A stretch of 16,532 nt of DNA from Vicinamibacteria bacterium (GTDB lineage Bacteria; Acidobacteriota; Vicinamibacteria; Vicinamibacterales; 2-12-FULL-66-21), in assembly GCA_025937075.1 (NCBI GenBank), contig JAICSD010000038.1, forward strand, positions 1-16,532, given 5' to 3'. This document shows, piece by piece, positions 1 through 7,335 of this stretch (position 1 is its first letter; each line of letters begins with the position of its first letter). The position numbers and the translations under genes were made by a program. Below the pieces are notes generated by a model. It saw nothing but the letters and a program-made list of their open reading frames with translations. It was not told the DNA's origin and did not search any database.

Positions 1-832
1 ATGCGGTACGAGGATGCTCCTGCTTTCCAATCAGCCAGCGCGCGGCGTCGAGCGAATGCACCGCCGTGTTCCCGAGATCGCCGGTGCCGTAATCCCACAG
101 AAAGTGCCAGTGGTAGTGGAAGCGGTTCTCGTTGAAGGGGCGCGCCGGTGCTGGCCCCATCCACAGGTCGTAGTGGACGCCCGGCGGAAGGGCGCTGTCG
201 CTCGCAACGCCGATCGGGTCGCGGCCACGGTAGATCACGGTCTTCGCGGAGTACACACGGCCCAATCCGCCATCGCGCAGGAACTGGACGCTCTTCGCCA
301 GCAGCGCGCCGCTGCGCCGCTGGGTTCCAGCCTGCACCACGCGGTTGTGCCGCCGCGCGATCTCTATCATGCGCCGGCCTTCGACGATGTTGTGGCTGAT
401 CGGTTTTTCGACGTACACGTCCTTGCCAGCCTGACACGCCCAGATTGTCATCAACGCGTGCCAGTGGTCCGGCGCGGCGATCGTCACCGCGTCGATGTCG
501 CGATTGTCGAGCAGGCGGCGAAAGTCCGTCTCAGGTTTGGGATCGCCTCCCCACTTCTCGATCGCAAACGGCAGCGAGCTCTTGAAGTTCCGCTCGTCGA
601 TGTCCGCGACGTGCGTGATGCGAACGTTCGGAATGCGCGACAGGTGCTCGTAGTGATCGAGCCCGCGCCCGCGCGCCGTCCAGGTCGGATGGCCCTTGTT
701 GTCGCCGCGGAGGCCGATGATCGCGACGTTGACCGTCTCGTTGGCGCTTTGCCGCGCGCGCGCACGGGCGGGACGCATGGCCAGTGCGGCCGTGGCCGCG
801 GCGGTCTTTGACAGGAATTCGCGTCGATGCAT
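1..832 (-). CDS. Gfo/Idh/MocA-family oxidoreductase with Tat signal (3' end outside window)
   Basis: Translating the minus strand from the ATG at 832 gives 277 residues with no stop before the window edge, so the C-terminus is missing. The N-terminus HRREFLSKT followed by an Ala-rich stretch (residues 2-19) is a twin-arginine signal, so a folded, cofactor-loaded enzyme is probably exported. A Rossmann start VAIIGLRGDNKG (36-47), the family motif EKP (142-144) and the block DYGTGDLGNTAVHSLD (247-262) identify the NAD(P)-dependent Gfo/Idh/MocA superfamily. Members act on sugars, inositols and related polyols; the substrate cannot be told here. The start is supported by GGGAGG 8 nt upstream. The gene lies 72 bp downstream of the tricorn gene on the same strand. 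Long plus-strand frames over this region are shadows. Confidence 0.9.
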   Translation of the reverse strand, partial: MHRREFLSKTAAATAALAMRPARARARQSANETVNVAIIGLRGDNKGHPTWTARGRGLDHYEHLSRIPNVRITHVADIDERNFKSSLPFAIEKWGGDPKPETDFRRLLDNRDIDAVTIAAPDHWHALMTIWACQAGKDVYVEKPISHNIVEGRRMIEIARRHNRVVQAGTQRRSGALLAKSVQFLRDGGLGRVYSAKTVIYRGRDPIGVASDSALPPGVHYDLWMGPAPARPFNENRFHYHWHFLWDYGTGDLGNTAVHSLDAARWLIGKQEHPRTA

Positions 833-879
833 GTTGGCAACCTCCCGACGTTCGCGAATCTTAGCATTTGCACCGCAAG

Positions 880-904
880 GTAGCGCGATCCTTTCAGCGC
901 CGCG
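880..904 (+). repeat. GTAG-headed REP-like element, copy 1 (degenerate palindrome)
   Basis: The 25-nt segment begins GTAG and matches the element at 11446-11470 at 19 of 25 positions without gaps, including the core CCTTTCAG. Its outer ends CGCG (884-887) and CGCG (901-904) are complementary, but the inner part no longer pairs well. It occupies the spacer between the tricorn stop codon (905-907) and the downstream oxidoreductase gene, directly touching the stop. A GTAG tetranucleotide at the foot of an imperfect palindrome is the known layout of bacterial REP sequences. Membership in such a family is inferred from this window alone. Confidence 0.5.
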
Positions 905-3900
905 TCATTGTGAGCTCGAGCTGGTGAGGCTCTTGTAGGGCGGCCGCTTCGGCGCGGCCGCCGGATTCTTCTTCAGCGCTTCCATCACGACCGCGATGGC
1001 CTTCTCCAGCTGCGGATCGCGCCCCTCGATGACGTCGGCCGGCGTCTGCTCGACCTCGATATCGGGCGGCACACCTTCGTTCTCGACGACCCACCCGTCC
1101 TCCGTCCAGATGGCGAGGTTCGGCGCGGTGATGCCGCCGCCGTCGATGAATTCAGGAAATCCGAGAATCCCGACGAGGCCTCCCCACGTGCGCTTGCCGA
1201 CGATCGGGCCGACCTTGAACTTGCGGAACATCCACGGCAGCAGGTCGCCTCCGGAGCCGGCAGTCTCGTCCGCGATCATCACCTTGGGTCCCTGTATCGA
1301 CGCAACGGGCGTCTTCAAGTCCGCGCCGTAGCGCATCGCCCAGTGGCTGATGAGCGGCCGCCGCAGGATGTCGATGTAGTAATCGGCCACCTGTCCGCCG
1401 CCGTTGAACCGTTCGTCGATGATGACGGCGTCCTTGTGCGCCTGCGGGAAGAAGTAGCGCTTGAAGTCGTCGTGCCCGGCCTGCGCAGTGTTTGGCACGT
1501 AGACGTACGCGACCCTCCCGTTGGTCGCCTGGTTCACCTTGCGGAGGTTGCCCTCGATCCAGTCGCGATTGCGGAGCGCGAGCTCGGACGCGATCGGCAC
1601 GACCTGCACCGTTCGGGATCCCGTTCCATCGGGGTTCGGTCCGACAGTGATCTCGAGCAGCTTGCCCGCCGTGTTCTCGAACCGGCTGAACAGGTTTTCC
1701 GTCGCGCGGAGATCGCGGCCGTTGACCGCGAGCAGGTACTCGCCCGCGCGCACGTTGACACCTGGCTCGGTCAAGGGCGATCGCAGTGCGGGATTCCAGT
1801 TGAGGCCGCCGTAGACCTTGCGGAAGCGATACCGTCCGTTCTCGACGCTGTAGTCGGCTCCAAGCAGGCCGCCCTGCACCGGATGCTCCGGCGCGGGCAC
1901 GTCGCCCGGCGACGTGAGGCGATGGTGCCCGACGCTCAGCTCGCTCGCCATCCACTGCACGACGCGGTTCAGATCGCTGCGGGTCGTCACGTCGGGCAGG
2001 AACGCCGCGTACTTCGCGCGCATCGCCGTCCAGTTCACGCCGTGCATGCCAGGGTCGTAGAAGTAATCGCGGTTCGTGCGCCATGCTTCCGTGAAGATCT
2101 CGTTCCACTCCGCACGCGGATCGACCTTCACCTCGATCGCGTCGGTCGCGATCTTGCCCTCCCCCGCTTTCACCTCTTTCGTCGTCGACGTGATGAACCA
2201 CGCGTCCTTCGATCGGTAGAGAAGCTTCTTCGCGTCCGCCGAGAGCCGGTAATCCGTCACCTCGCTCAGCACCGTCTCGGGCTTGCGCTTCTCGAGATCG
2301 AATCGCTGCAGCGCCGGCTTGTCGTCAATCTGCCGGATGAAGTAGATCTGCCCCGCGTTGCCGGCCTCGAGGTTCGAGAGGTCGCCGGAAGGGATCGGCA
2401 TGTCGAGGATGCGGAACTGGATATCGTCGACATCGATGCGGAACGGCGTTTCCGCTCCGCCCGCGGGCACGTCCTTCGTCGCGCCGCCGCCATGAGGAGC
2501 GGTCGCGGACCCAGGCGCCTTCGTGTCCCTGGTTTCGTTCTTGTCCTGCTTGTCCTCGGTATCGGCGGGCTTCTTCGCTCCCTCCTCGTCGCTCTCCTTC
2601 GCGAGCGGCGACGGCAGATCCTTCCGCAGGACCGTCAGATAGACGTTGTGCGTCTCTCGCATGTCCTCTCCCGACTGCGCAAACCAGTCGAGCACCGGCC
2701 CGGCATCCGTCGAGCCGAAGAAGTACAGATACTTGCCGCTGCGGTCGAAGACGGGCTCGGTGACTTCGGCAAGCCCGTCGGTGATGGGGAACGACTTGTT
2801 CTGCTCGACCGAGTACACCGAGACCGTCATGACCAGCGGCTGCGTGCCGATTGTGTACGCGAGCCATTTCGAATCGGGCGACCATGCATGCCGCACCTGC
2901 GACGCCGGCGTGTACGTTTCCTGCGACGCGACCTTCGTGCAGCGGCCCGATTTCAGATCGATCCAGTACACCGACTGCGAGTTGTCCGTGTACGAGATCT
3001 TCTGGCTGTCGGGAGACCACACGGGATCCTGATAGAACCCGTGTCCCTCGAGCGTGTACGCCTTCGGCTCTCCCTTTCCGTCCTGCGGCTCGACGATGAG
3101 CTGATATTCGCCGCCCTTGTCCGAGAAGTACGCGAGGCGCGTGCCGTCTGGGGACCACGCGGGCGAACGCTCGTGAACACCCGTCGTCGTCGTCAGGTTG
3201 CGCACATCTCCCTTCTCGGCAGGCACGGTCACGATGTCGCCGCGGAAGTCGAACGCGGCGCGTGCGCCCGACGGAGAGATCGTCGCCGTGCGGATCCACT
3301 TCGCGCCGCGCACGTAGCGCTCGCGGGTTTCCCGCATGTCGGTCGGCACAGCCAGCGACAGCCGCTTCGCCTGCGCTGTTGGGGGATCGAGCAGGTGCAG
3401 ATAGCCGGCCTGTTCGTAGACGATGTGGCCGCCGCCGGCCGCGGCGCCGAGCACCGGGAAATCGTCGTGGTGCGTGAGCTGCCGGATCTGCTTCGACTTC
3501 ACGTCGTAGGCGTACAGATTGAATTCACCGGCGCGGTCCGATCGGAAGTACACGCTGTCGCCCATCCACATGGGATCGACGTCGTTGGCGCGTCCCGCGG
3601 GCTGCTCGATCTTCTGGACCGCATGTGACTGGAGATCGAAGAGGCTGATCGTGGAAACCTGCCCGCCGCGGTAGTGCTTCCACTGCAGGAACTGCGGTGG
3701 GAGGGGGTTGTACGCGATCGTCCGCCCGTCCGCCGAGTACGACGCGCGGTTGACGTGCGGGATCGGCAGTGGCTGCTCGACGCCGCCGTCGATCGGCACG
3801 GTGAAGAGCTGCGTGTAACGTCCCGTGAAGACGGCGCGCGGCGACGTGAAGACCACCTGCCGGCCGTCCGGCGTGAAGGCCTGCACCACGTCAGCGCCCG

Positions 3901-4225
3901 GATGCCACGTGAGGCGCTTCGGCGCGCCCCCTTCGACGGGCACGACGTAGACGTCCGTGTTGCCGTCGAACTGGGCGCTGAATGCGAGGAGCCTTCCGTC
4001 CGGCGAGAACGCCGGGCTCGAAACCGGCCCTTCACTCGTCGTGAGGCGCCGCACGTCGGAGCCGTCCAGCCGCGCGGACCAGAGGTCCCCGGCGTACACG
4101 AACGCAACGTGCGTCGCGCTGACGGCCGGCTGCGCGAGGAGCCGCGTATCCGAAACCGCGCGCGTATGGGTCGCGAGCGCCAGCAGGGACGAGAACGCGA
4201 GACAGATCACGACACGAGTGCGCAT
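905..4225 (-). CDS. Exported tricorn-family S41 protease
   Basis: The 1106-residue protein starts MRTRVVICLAF with a Sec signal peptide (cleavage near residue 23-25). Next come two WD40/PD40-type beta-propeller regions (about 30-310 and 320-530, repeats such as FSPDGRLLAFS and WSPDGTRLAYFS), a charged low-complexity insert (about 540-595), the tricorn C1 region with VGHHRL (His767), a PDZ domain (about 785-870), and an S41 catalytic core. The core has ETAGSGGD (Ser991) and ENEGVPPDI (Glu about 1048). Thermoplasma tricorn uses Ser745-His746, Ser965 and Glu1023. The nucleophile, the His and the Glu are recognisable here, while the Ser before the His is Gly766. The family cuts oligopeptides into short peptides. 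A start 17 codons further up (4276) is possible but encodes only repeat sequence; ATG 4225 has GGGAG 7 nt upstream and opens the signal peptide. Length is typical for the family. Confidence 0.95.
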   Translation of the reverse strand: MRTRVVICLAFSSLLALATHTRAVSDTRLLAQPAVSATHVAFVYAGDLWSARLDGSDVRRLTTSEGPVSSPAFSPDGRLLAFSAQFDGNTDVYVVPVEGGAPKRLTWHPGADVVQAFTPDGRQVVFTSPRAVFTGRYTQLFTVPIDGGVEQPLPIPHVNRASYSADGRTIAYNPLPPQFLQWKHYRGGQVSTISLFDLQSHAVQKIEQPAGRANDVDPMWMGDSVYFRSDRAGEFNLYAYDVKSKQIRQLTHHDDFPVLGAAAGGGHIVYEQAGYLHLLDPPTAQAKRLSLAVPTDMRETRERYVRGAKWIRTATISPSGARAAFDFRGDIVTVPAEKGDVRNLTTTTGVHERSPAWSPDGTRLAYFSDKGGEYQLIVEPQDGKGEPKAYTLEGHGFYQDPVWSPDSQKISYTDNSQSVYWIDLKSGRCTKVASQETYTPASQVRHAWSPDSKWLAYTIGTQPLVMTVSVYSVEQNKSFPITDGLAEVTEPVFDRSGKYLYFFGSTDAGPVLDWFAQSGEDMRETHNVYLTVLRKDLPSPLAKESDEEGAKKPADTEDKQDKNETRDTKAPGSATAPHGGGATKDVPAGGAETPFRIDVDDIQFRILDMPIPSGDLSNLEAGNAGQIYFIRQIDDKPALQRFDLEKRKPETVLSEVTDYRLSADAKKLLYRSKDAWFITSTTKEVKAGEGKIATDAIEVKVDPRAEWNEIFTEAWRTNRDYFYDPGMHGVNWTAMRAKYAAFLPDVTTRSDLNRVVQWMASELSVGHHRLTSPGDVPAPEHPVQGGLLGADYSVENGRYRFRKVYGGLNWNPALRSPLTEPGVNVRAGEYLLAVNGRDLRATENLFSRFENTAGKLLEITVGPNPDGTGSRTVQVVPIASELALRNRDWIEGNLRKVNQATNGRVAYVYVPNTAQAGHDDFKRYFFPQAHKDAVIIDERFNGGGQVADYYIDILRRPLISHWAMRYGADLKTPVASIQGPKVMIADETAGSGGDLLPWMFRKFKVGPIVGKRTWGGLVGILGFPEFIDGGGITAPNLAIWTEDGWVVENEGVPPDIEVEQTPADVIEGRDPQLEKAIAVVMEALKKNPAAAPKRPPYKSLTSSSSQ
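936..962 (+). repeat. GC-rich hairpin in the 3' coding end of the tricorn gene, REP-like
   Basis: GTAGGGCGGCC (936-946) is identical to the first 11 bases of the REP-like element at 11446. GGCGGCCGC (939-947) pairs perfectly over 9 bp with GCGGCCGCC (954-962) around the loop TTCGGC. It encodes the C-terminal tail AAAPKRPPYK, beyond the conserved protease core. Because a Pro/Lys/Arg-rich tail in GC-rich codons can look palindromic by chance, descent from a REP element is only possible, not shown. Confidence 0.4.
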
Positions 4226-4229
4226 GGAG

Positions 4230-4345
4230 AAACTCCCAACTCCCAAACTCCAACTCCCAAAACGCCCAACTCCCAAAGGGAATCAGGAGAATACTTCAAG
4301 TCGGAGGTTGGCGATCGTAGGTCGGGAGTTGGAGATTGGGAGTTT
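4230..4345. repeat. Intergenic inverted repeat built of AACTCCC units
   Basis: Left arm 4230-4274 carries AACTCCC or a close variant about six times. The right arm (4310-4345) carries the complementary GGGAGTT-type units. AAACTCCCAA (4230-4239) pairs perfectly with 4336-4345, and CTCCAACTCCC (4248-4258) pairs perfectly with 4324-4334, giving 10 and 11 bp stems separated by an 8-nt bulge on one side. A weaker third match (CGCCCAACTCC against GGAGGTTGGCG) lies further in. The element fills almost the whole spacer between the DUF349 and tricorn genes. It resembles a dispersed REP or MITE-type repeat; no transposase or target duplication is visible. Confidence 0.7.
4233..4237 (-). promoter_or_regulatory. 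Shine-Dalgarno of the tricorn gene, supplied by the repeat
   Basis: GGGAG on the minus strand ends 7 nt before the ATG at 4225 (spacer TTTCTCC). It is the last GGGAGTT unit of the intergenic repeat, so the repeat provides the ribosome binding site. This decides the start at 4225 over the upstream in-frame ATG at 4276. Confidence 0.6.
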
Positions 4346-4372
4346 GACAGGGCGCGCGTTCAGCGCCCTGTC
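4346..4372. terminator. Perfect 10-bp hairpin spanning the DUF349 stop codon
   Basis: GACAGGGCGC (4346-4355) pairs without mismatch with GCGCCCTGTC (4363-4372). The 7-base loop GCGTTCA contains the TGA stop codon of the DUF349 gene (4362-4360). There is no T-run after it on the minus strand (AAACTCCC follows), so it is not a classic intrinsic terminator. A transcript attenuator, a 3'-end stabiliser, or a member of the REP-like family (shared AGGGCG and TTCAG) are all possible. Confidence 0.4.
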
Positions 4373-7269
4373 GTTTGCACGGCGCGCCCCCGCTGGTGCT
4401 GTTGCTGCTGCGGGATGCGGCGGCGGTACTGGTCGAAGAAACGGTTACAGGCCCTGTGGAACCGATCGGTGAGCTGGCGGCCCGTCTCGCCGGGCACCGG
4501 CACGAGACGCGCCCAGGACGCCTGCGCCTGCCGTACTTCGTCGGCCATCGAACGCCACTTCGATTCCTCGCCCGCGCGTCCGCCGATTGTGTTGGCGGCG
4601 AGCGCTTCGCGCAGCATCGCGGCAAGCGCCTGCGACGAGCCTGCGGGCGGTGCCTCGTGATCCGACGCGAACCCCTCGACGCGCGTGCACAGCTTCTCCA
4701 TGCGGTGGCGGCTGGCGTCGACGTCCAGCTCCGTGCCGCGGAACGCGTCCGGATAGGCGATCAGCAGCCGCTCCATGGCGGCGACGAAGCGCCCGCTGAG
4801 CGGATCGGCGCCCTGGCGGACGGCGGGCGTCGACTGGTTCCATCGCGTCCGCAGCGATCGCACGCGGTCGAGCAGATCGGCGGGAGCCGCGGCGTCGGTG
4901 CCGTCAGCAGGGAGCAGACTCTCGAGCTCCTGCGCGAGCGCTTCGCGATCCGCCTGGCGCGCTTCGAGCTCGATCTCGTCGCGCCGCTTGAAGCGATCGA
5001 AGAACCGATCGCACGCGGCGCGGAAACGCTGCCAGAGCGCTTCGGACTTGGTGCGCCGCACGGGCCCGATCGTTTTCCATTCGGCCTGGAGCCGGCGGAT
5101 TTCCGCGGCGGCCCGTTCCCACTCGCGCGACTCGGCAAGCTGTTCCGCGCGCGTGCAGAGCGCCTCCTTCTTGGTCTGGTTGGCCGCCCAGACTTCCTTC
5201 CGCTGCGCCAGGTCCTGGTTGCGGCGGGTGAAGAACCGATCGCACGCATCGCGGAAACGCTTCCAGATGACGCGGGTGTCGGGGCGCGGCACGGGTCCGA
5301 TCGCCTGCCATTCGAGCTGCAGCTTCTTCAGCTCGTCGGCGGTTCGAATCCAGTCGGTCGAATCCGCCAGCGCCTCGGCGCGCTCGCACAACGCCATCTT
5401 CTTCTGCAGGTTCTCCTGGCGCTCTTCGGCACGGTGCGCGAAGAACTCACGGGCCTTGGCCTGGAGGGGATCCGCGGCCTGGCGGTAGCGATGCCAGAGC
5501 GTCTGCGCCTGGGCGCGCGGCGCTTCGGCAGCCTGCTTCCATCGCTCCTGGATCTCGTGCAGCTCGCGCGCGGCCTTCTCGAGATCCTCGGGCTTGTCGA
5601 CATCGAACTTCGTCCGGAGCGCCTCCGTCTGCGCGATCAGCTCTTCCTGGACGGCGGCGTTCGCGAAGCGTTTCCACTCGTCCATCTCGCGAAGCTCGTG
5701 CAGCCGGGGCGCGAGGAGCCCGAGCGCGGCCTTGAGCCGCTCGCCGAGGGCGTCGCGCTCCGCGTGCGGCAGCGCGGGCGGCGCTTCGATCGAGCCGCGT
5801 AAGTCGCGCGCCATCTTGTCCGCTTCGCGCAGCGTGAGGTCTTCGGCGGGCACGCGCTTCTGCACGCGATCGATGAGCTGCTCGAGCCGGCCCACCTGCT
5901 GGCGCAGCGCCTTTTCGGCCGCGGCGCGCTTCGCGTCGGCGCGCTCCCGAATCGTCGTCTCGGCGCGCGTGAAGCGCTCGGCGGCCGTGGGCTCGACGGT
6001 GTCGGTGCGCGGCAGCAGCTCGCTCCACTCGCGTGCGATGGACTCCCAGGCGTACGCCGGGCTGTCGTCCTGAGCGGCCAGCGCGTCGGCTTCGTGCGAC
6101 AGCGCGTCCAGGCGCTCGTTCGCGCGCGCGATCTCCTGCCGCTGGTCGTGTCGCTCGGCCGCGCGGCGGCACGCTTCTTCGAAGCGCGTGAGCAGTCCTG
6201 CGTCGACCGCCTCCTCGTCGGCGATGACCGGCAGACCTTCCCACTCTCCGCGGGCCGCGGCCGTGTCGTCGAGGATCGTCTCGCCGCGCAGCGCTTCGAC
6301 ACGCTCGCACAAGGAAAGCTTGCTGCCGCGCACCTCGGCCAGCCGAGCGGCCAGCTCGCGCTGGCTGGCCAGCTCACGCTCCGCGCGCGCGATGGACTCG
6401 CGCGTCGCGGAGGCGGCAACAGCGAACCGGGCCTGCGCGTCACCCTCCGACGGGACGATCTCGGCTGCGGTCAGCTCACGCCATTCGGCTTCCGCCTCCT
6501 CGAGTTGATGCGTCGTCTGCGCGCCCGGCGGCATCGCCGCGAGCGCCTCGACGCGGGCGAGCGCTGCGGCGGCCCGCTGCTGTTGCTGTTCGAGCGCAGC
6601 CTTGCGCGCTGCTTCTTCCGTGTCGAGTTCCTGAATCACCGTGCGTGCCCTCTTTCCGACCGACTTGTTCTTCGCGCGCGACGCAATGTCCTCGAGCGTG
6701 TCGCGCTCGACGGTTCCCGACGACCATGCGCGCTCGAGCGCGGTGATGCCCGCGTCTTTGTGCTCTGTCTTGAGCGCGACGTTGATCAGCTCCGCCGCAT
6801 CCTCGATTCGCTCCACTGCGAGCGACGCCGTGCGCGCATCCGCGGCGTGCCGCGCCACCGAGCCGAGCGCCTTCACGTCCGTCACGCGCCCCAGCGCCTC
6901 CGCGCGAATCGGCTCGAGCGGCGACTGCCGCACCACAGCGGCGAGATATTTCTGATCGCGCAGCGCGCCCAGCGCGAGGCGCGCGGCGTCAGCACGCTCG
7001 CCGCTTGCGATCCCCGTCAAACGCTCGGCAGTCTCGGCGCGGATCCCTTCATCGGGATCCGACAGCGCCACCGCGGCCAGCACGGCGACGTTGTCGACCC
7101 GCGCCGCGGCCGCACGGCGCACGCGCGAATCCGTGTCCTCGCGCGCCAGCGTCGCCAGCGCTGCCACGTCCTCCGGATCCGCGCCGAGCTCCTGGATGGC
7201 GCCAAGCCTGACGTCGGGGTCCGGTGATTTATGTTTGGGCTGGGGCTTGAATCGATCGAGGAAAGACAT
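4360..7269 (-). CDS. HEAT-repeat/DUF349 coiled-coil protein
   Basis: The 969-residue protein opens MSFLDRFKPQPKHKSPDPDVRLGAIQEL, resembling the N-terminus of long gammaproteobacterial DUF349 proteins. Residues about 15-215 form HEAT-like repeats of roughly 25-30 residues (DPDVRLGAI, DSRVRRAAAARV, DEGIRAETAERL). Residues about 215-520 are Ala/Glu/Arg-rich and probably coiled coil. About four DUF349 units follow: 525-605, 622-690, 699-765 (ALCTRAEQLAESREW, EWKTIGPVRR, RFRAACDRFFDR) and a diverged one at 856-950. The C-terminus is a Gln-rich basic tail. There is no signal peptide or membrane segment, so it is probably cytosolic. Its biochemical role is not established; the architecture suggests a scaffold or an RNA- or protein-binding factor. 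AAGG lies 6 nt before the ATG. It is the second gene of the minus-strand group, 134 bp before the tricorn gene. Confidence 0.9.
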   Translation of the reverse strand: MSFLDRFKPQPKHKSPDPDVRLGAIQELGADPEDVAALATLAREDTDSRVRRAAAARVDNVAVLAAVALSDPDEGIRAETAERLTGIASGERADAARLALGALRDQKYLAAVVRQSPLEPIRAEALGRVTDVKALGSVARHAADARTASLAVERIEDAAELINVALKTEHKDAGITALERAWSSGTVERDTLEDIASRAKNKSVGKRARTVIQELDTEEAARKAALEQQQQRAAAALARVEALAAMPPGAQTTHQLEEAEAEWRELTAAEIVPSEGDAQARFAVAASATRESIARAERELASQRELAARLAEVRGSKLSLCERVEALRGETILDDTAAARGEWEGLPVIADEEAVDAGLLTRFEEACRRAAERHDQRQEIARANERLDALSHEADALAAQDDSPAYAWESIAREWSELLPRTDTVEPTAAERFTRAETTIRERADAKRAAAEKALRQQVGRLEQLIDRVQKRVPAEDLTLREADKMARDLRGSIEAPPALPHAERDALGERLKAALGLLAPRLHELREMDEWKRFANAAVQEELIAQTEALRTKFDVDKPEDLEKAARELHEIQERWKQAAEAPRAQAQTLWHRYRQAADPLQAKAREFFAHRAEERQENLQKKMALCERAEALADSTDWIRTADELKKLQLEWQAIGPVPRPDTRVIWKRFRDACDRFFTRRNQDLAQRKEVWAANQTKKEALCTRAEQLAESREWERAAAEIRRLQAEWKTIGPVRRTKSEALWQRFRAACDRFFDRFKRRDEIELEARQADREALAQELESLLPADGTDAAAPADLLDRVRSLRTRWNQSTPAVRQGADPLSGRFVAAMERLLIAYPDAFRGTELDVDASRHRMEKLCTRVEGFASDHEAPPAGSSQALAAMLREALAANTIGGRAGEESKWRSMADEVRQAQASWARLVPVPGETGRQLTDRFHRACNRFFDQYRRRIPQQQQHQRGRAVQTTGR

Positions 7270-7283
7270 GAGGAGCCTTGCCA

Positions 7284-7328
7284 GCGGGTGAACCGGAGGG
7301 CCAGTGTGCCTGCAGCCGGTCCACCCGC
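7284..7328. other. Intercistronic hairpin between the zinc-motif and DUF349 genes
   Basis: GCGGGTGAACCGG (7284-7296) pairs with CCGGTCCACCCGC (7316-7328) at 12 of 13 positions, with a 19-nt loop that may itself pair weakly (GGGC with GCCT). In the minus-strand transcript it lies between the stop of the upstream gene (7336) and the DUF349 ribosome binding site. No T-run follows on either strand. It could be an RNA structure that sets relative expression, or a DNA-level repeat. Confidence 0.55.
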
Positions 7329-7335
7329 CGCGATG

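Noticed and set aside
14..811. A 265-codon plus-strand frame at the left edge
   Set aside because: The minus strand from 832 encodes a Tat-signal Gfo/Idh/MocA enzyme with intact motifs; the plus frame is its shadow.
1343..3628. A 761-codon open frame on the plus strand opposite the tricorn gene
   Set aside because: It is antisense to a clear protease gene, is rich in Arg/Val/Leu/Asp as expected from reverse-reading GC-rich codons, and shows no recognisable domain.
4226..4276. Upstream in-frame start for the tricorn gene at 4276
   Set aside because: The extra 17 residues are encoded by the intergenic repeat and would precede a good signal peptide; ATG 4225 has its own Shine-Dalgarno.
4230..4345. 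CRISPR array
   Set aside because: The repeat units are 7-8 bases with almost no spacers, and they are inverted between the arms; no cas gene is near.
4375..7227. Long plus-strand frames (4375-5802, 6094-7227) opposite the DUF349 gene
   Set aside because: Shadow frames with repeats that merely mirror the DUF349 and HEAT units; no start signals or known motifs.
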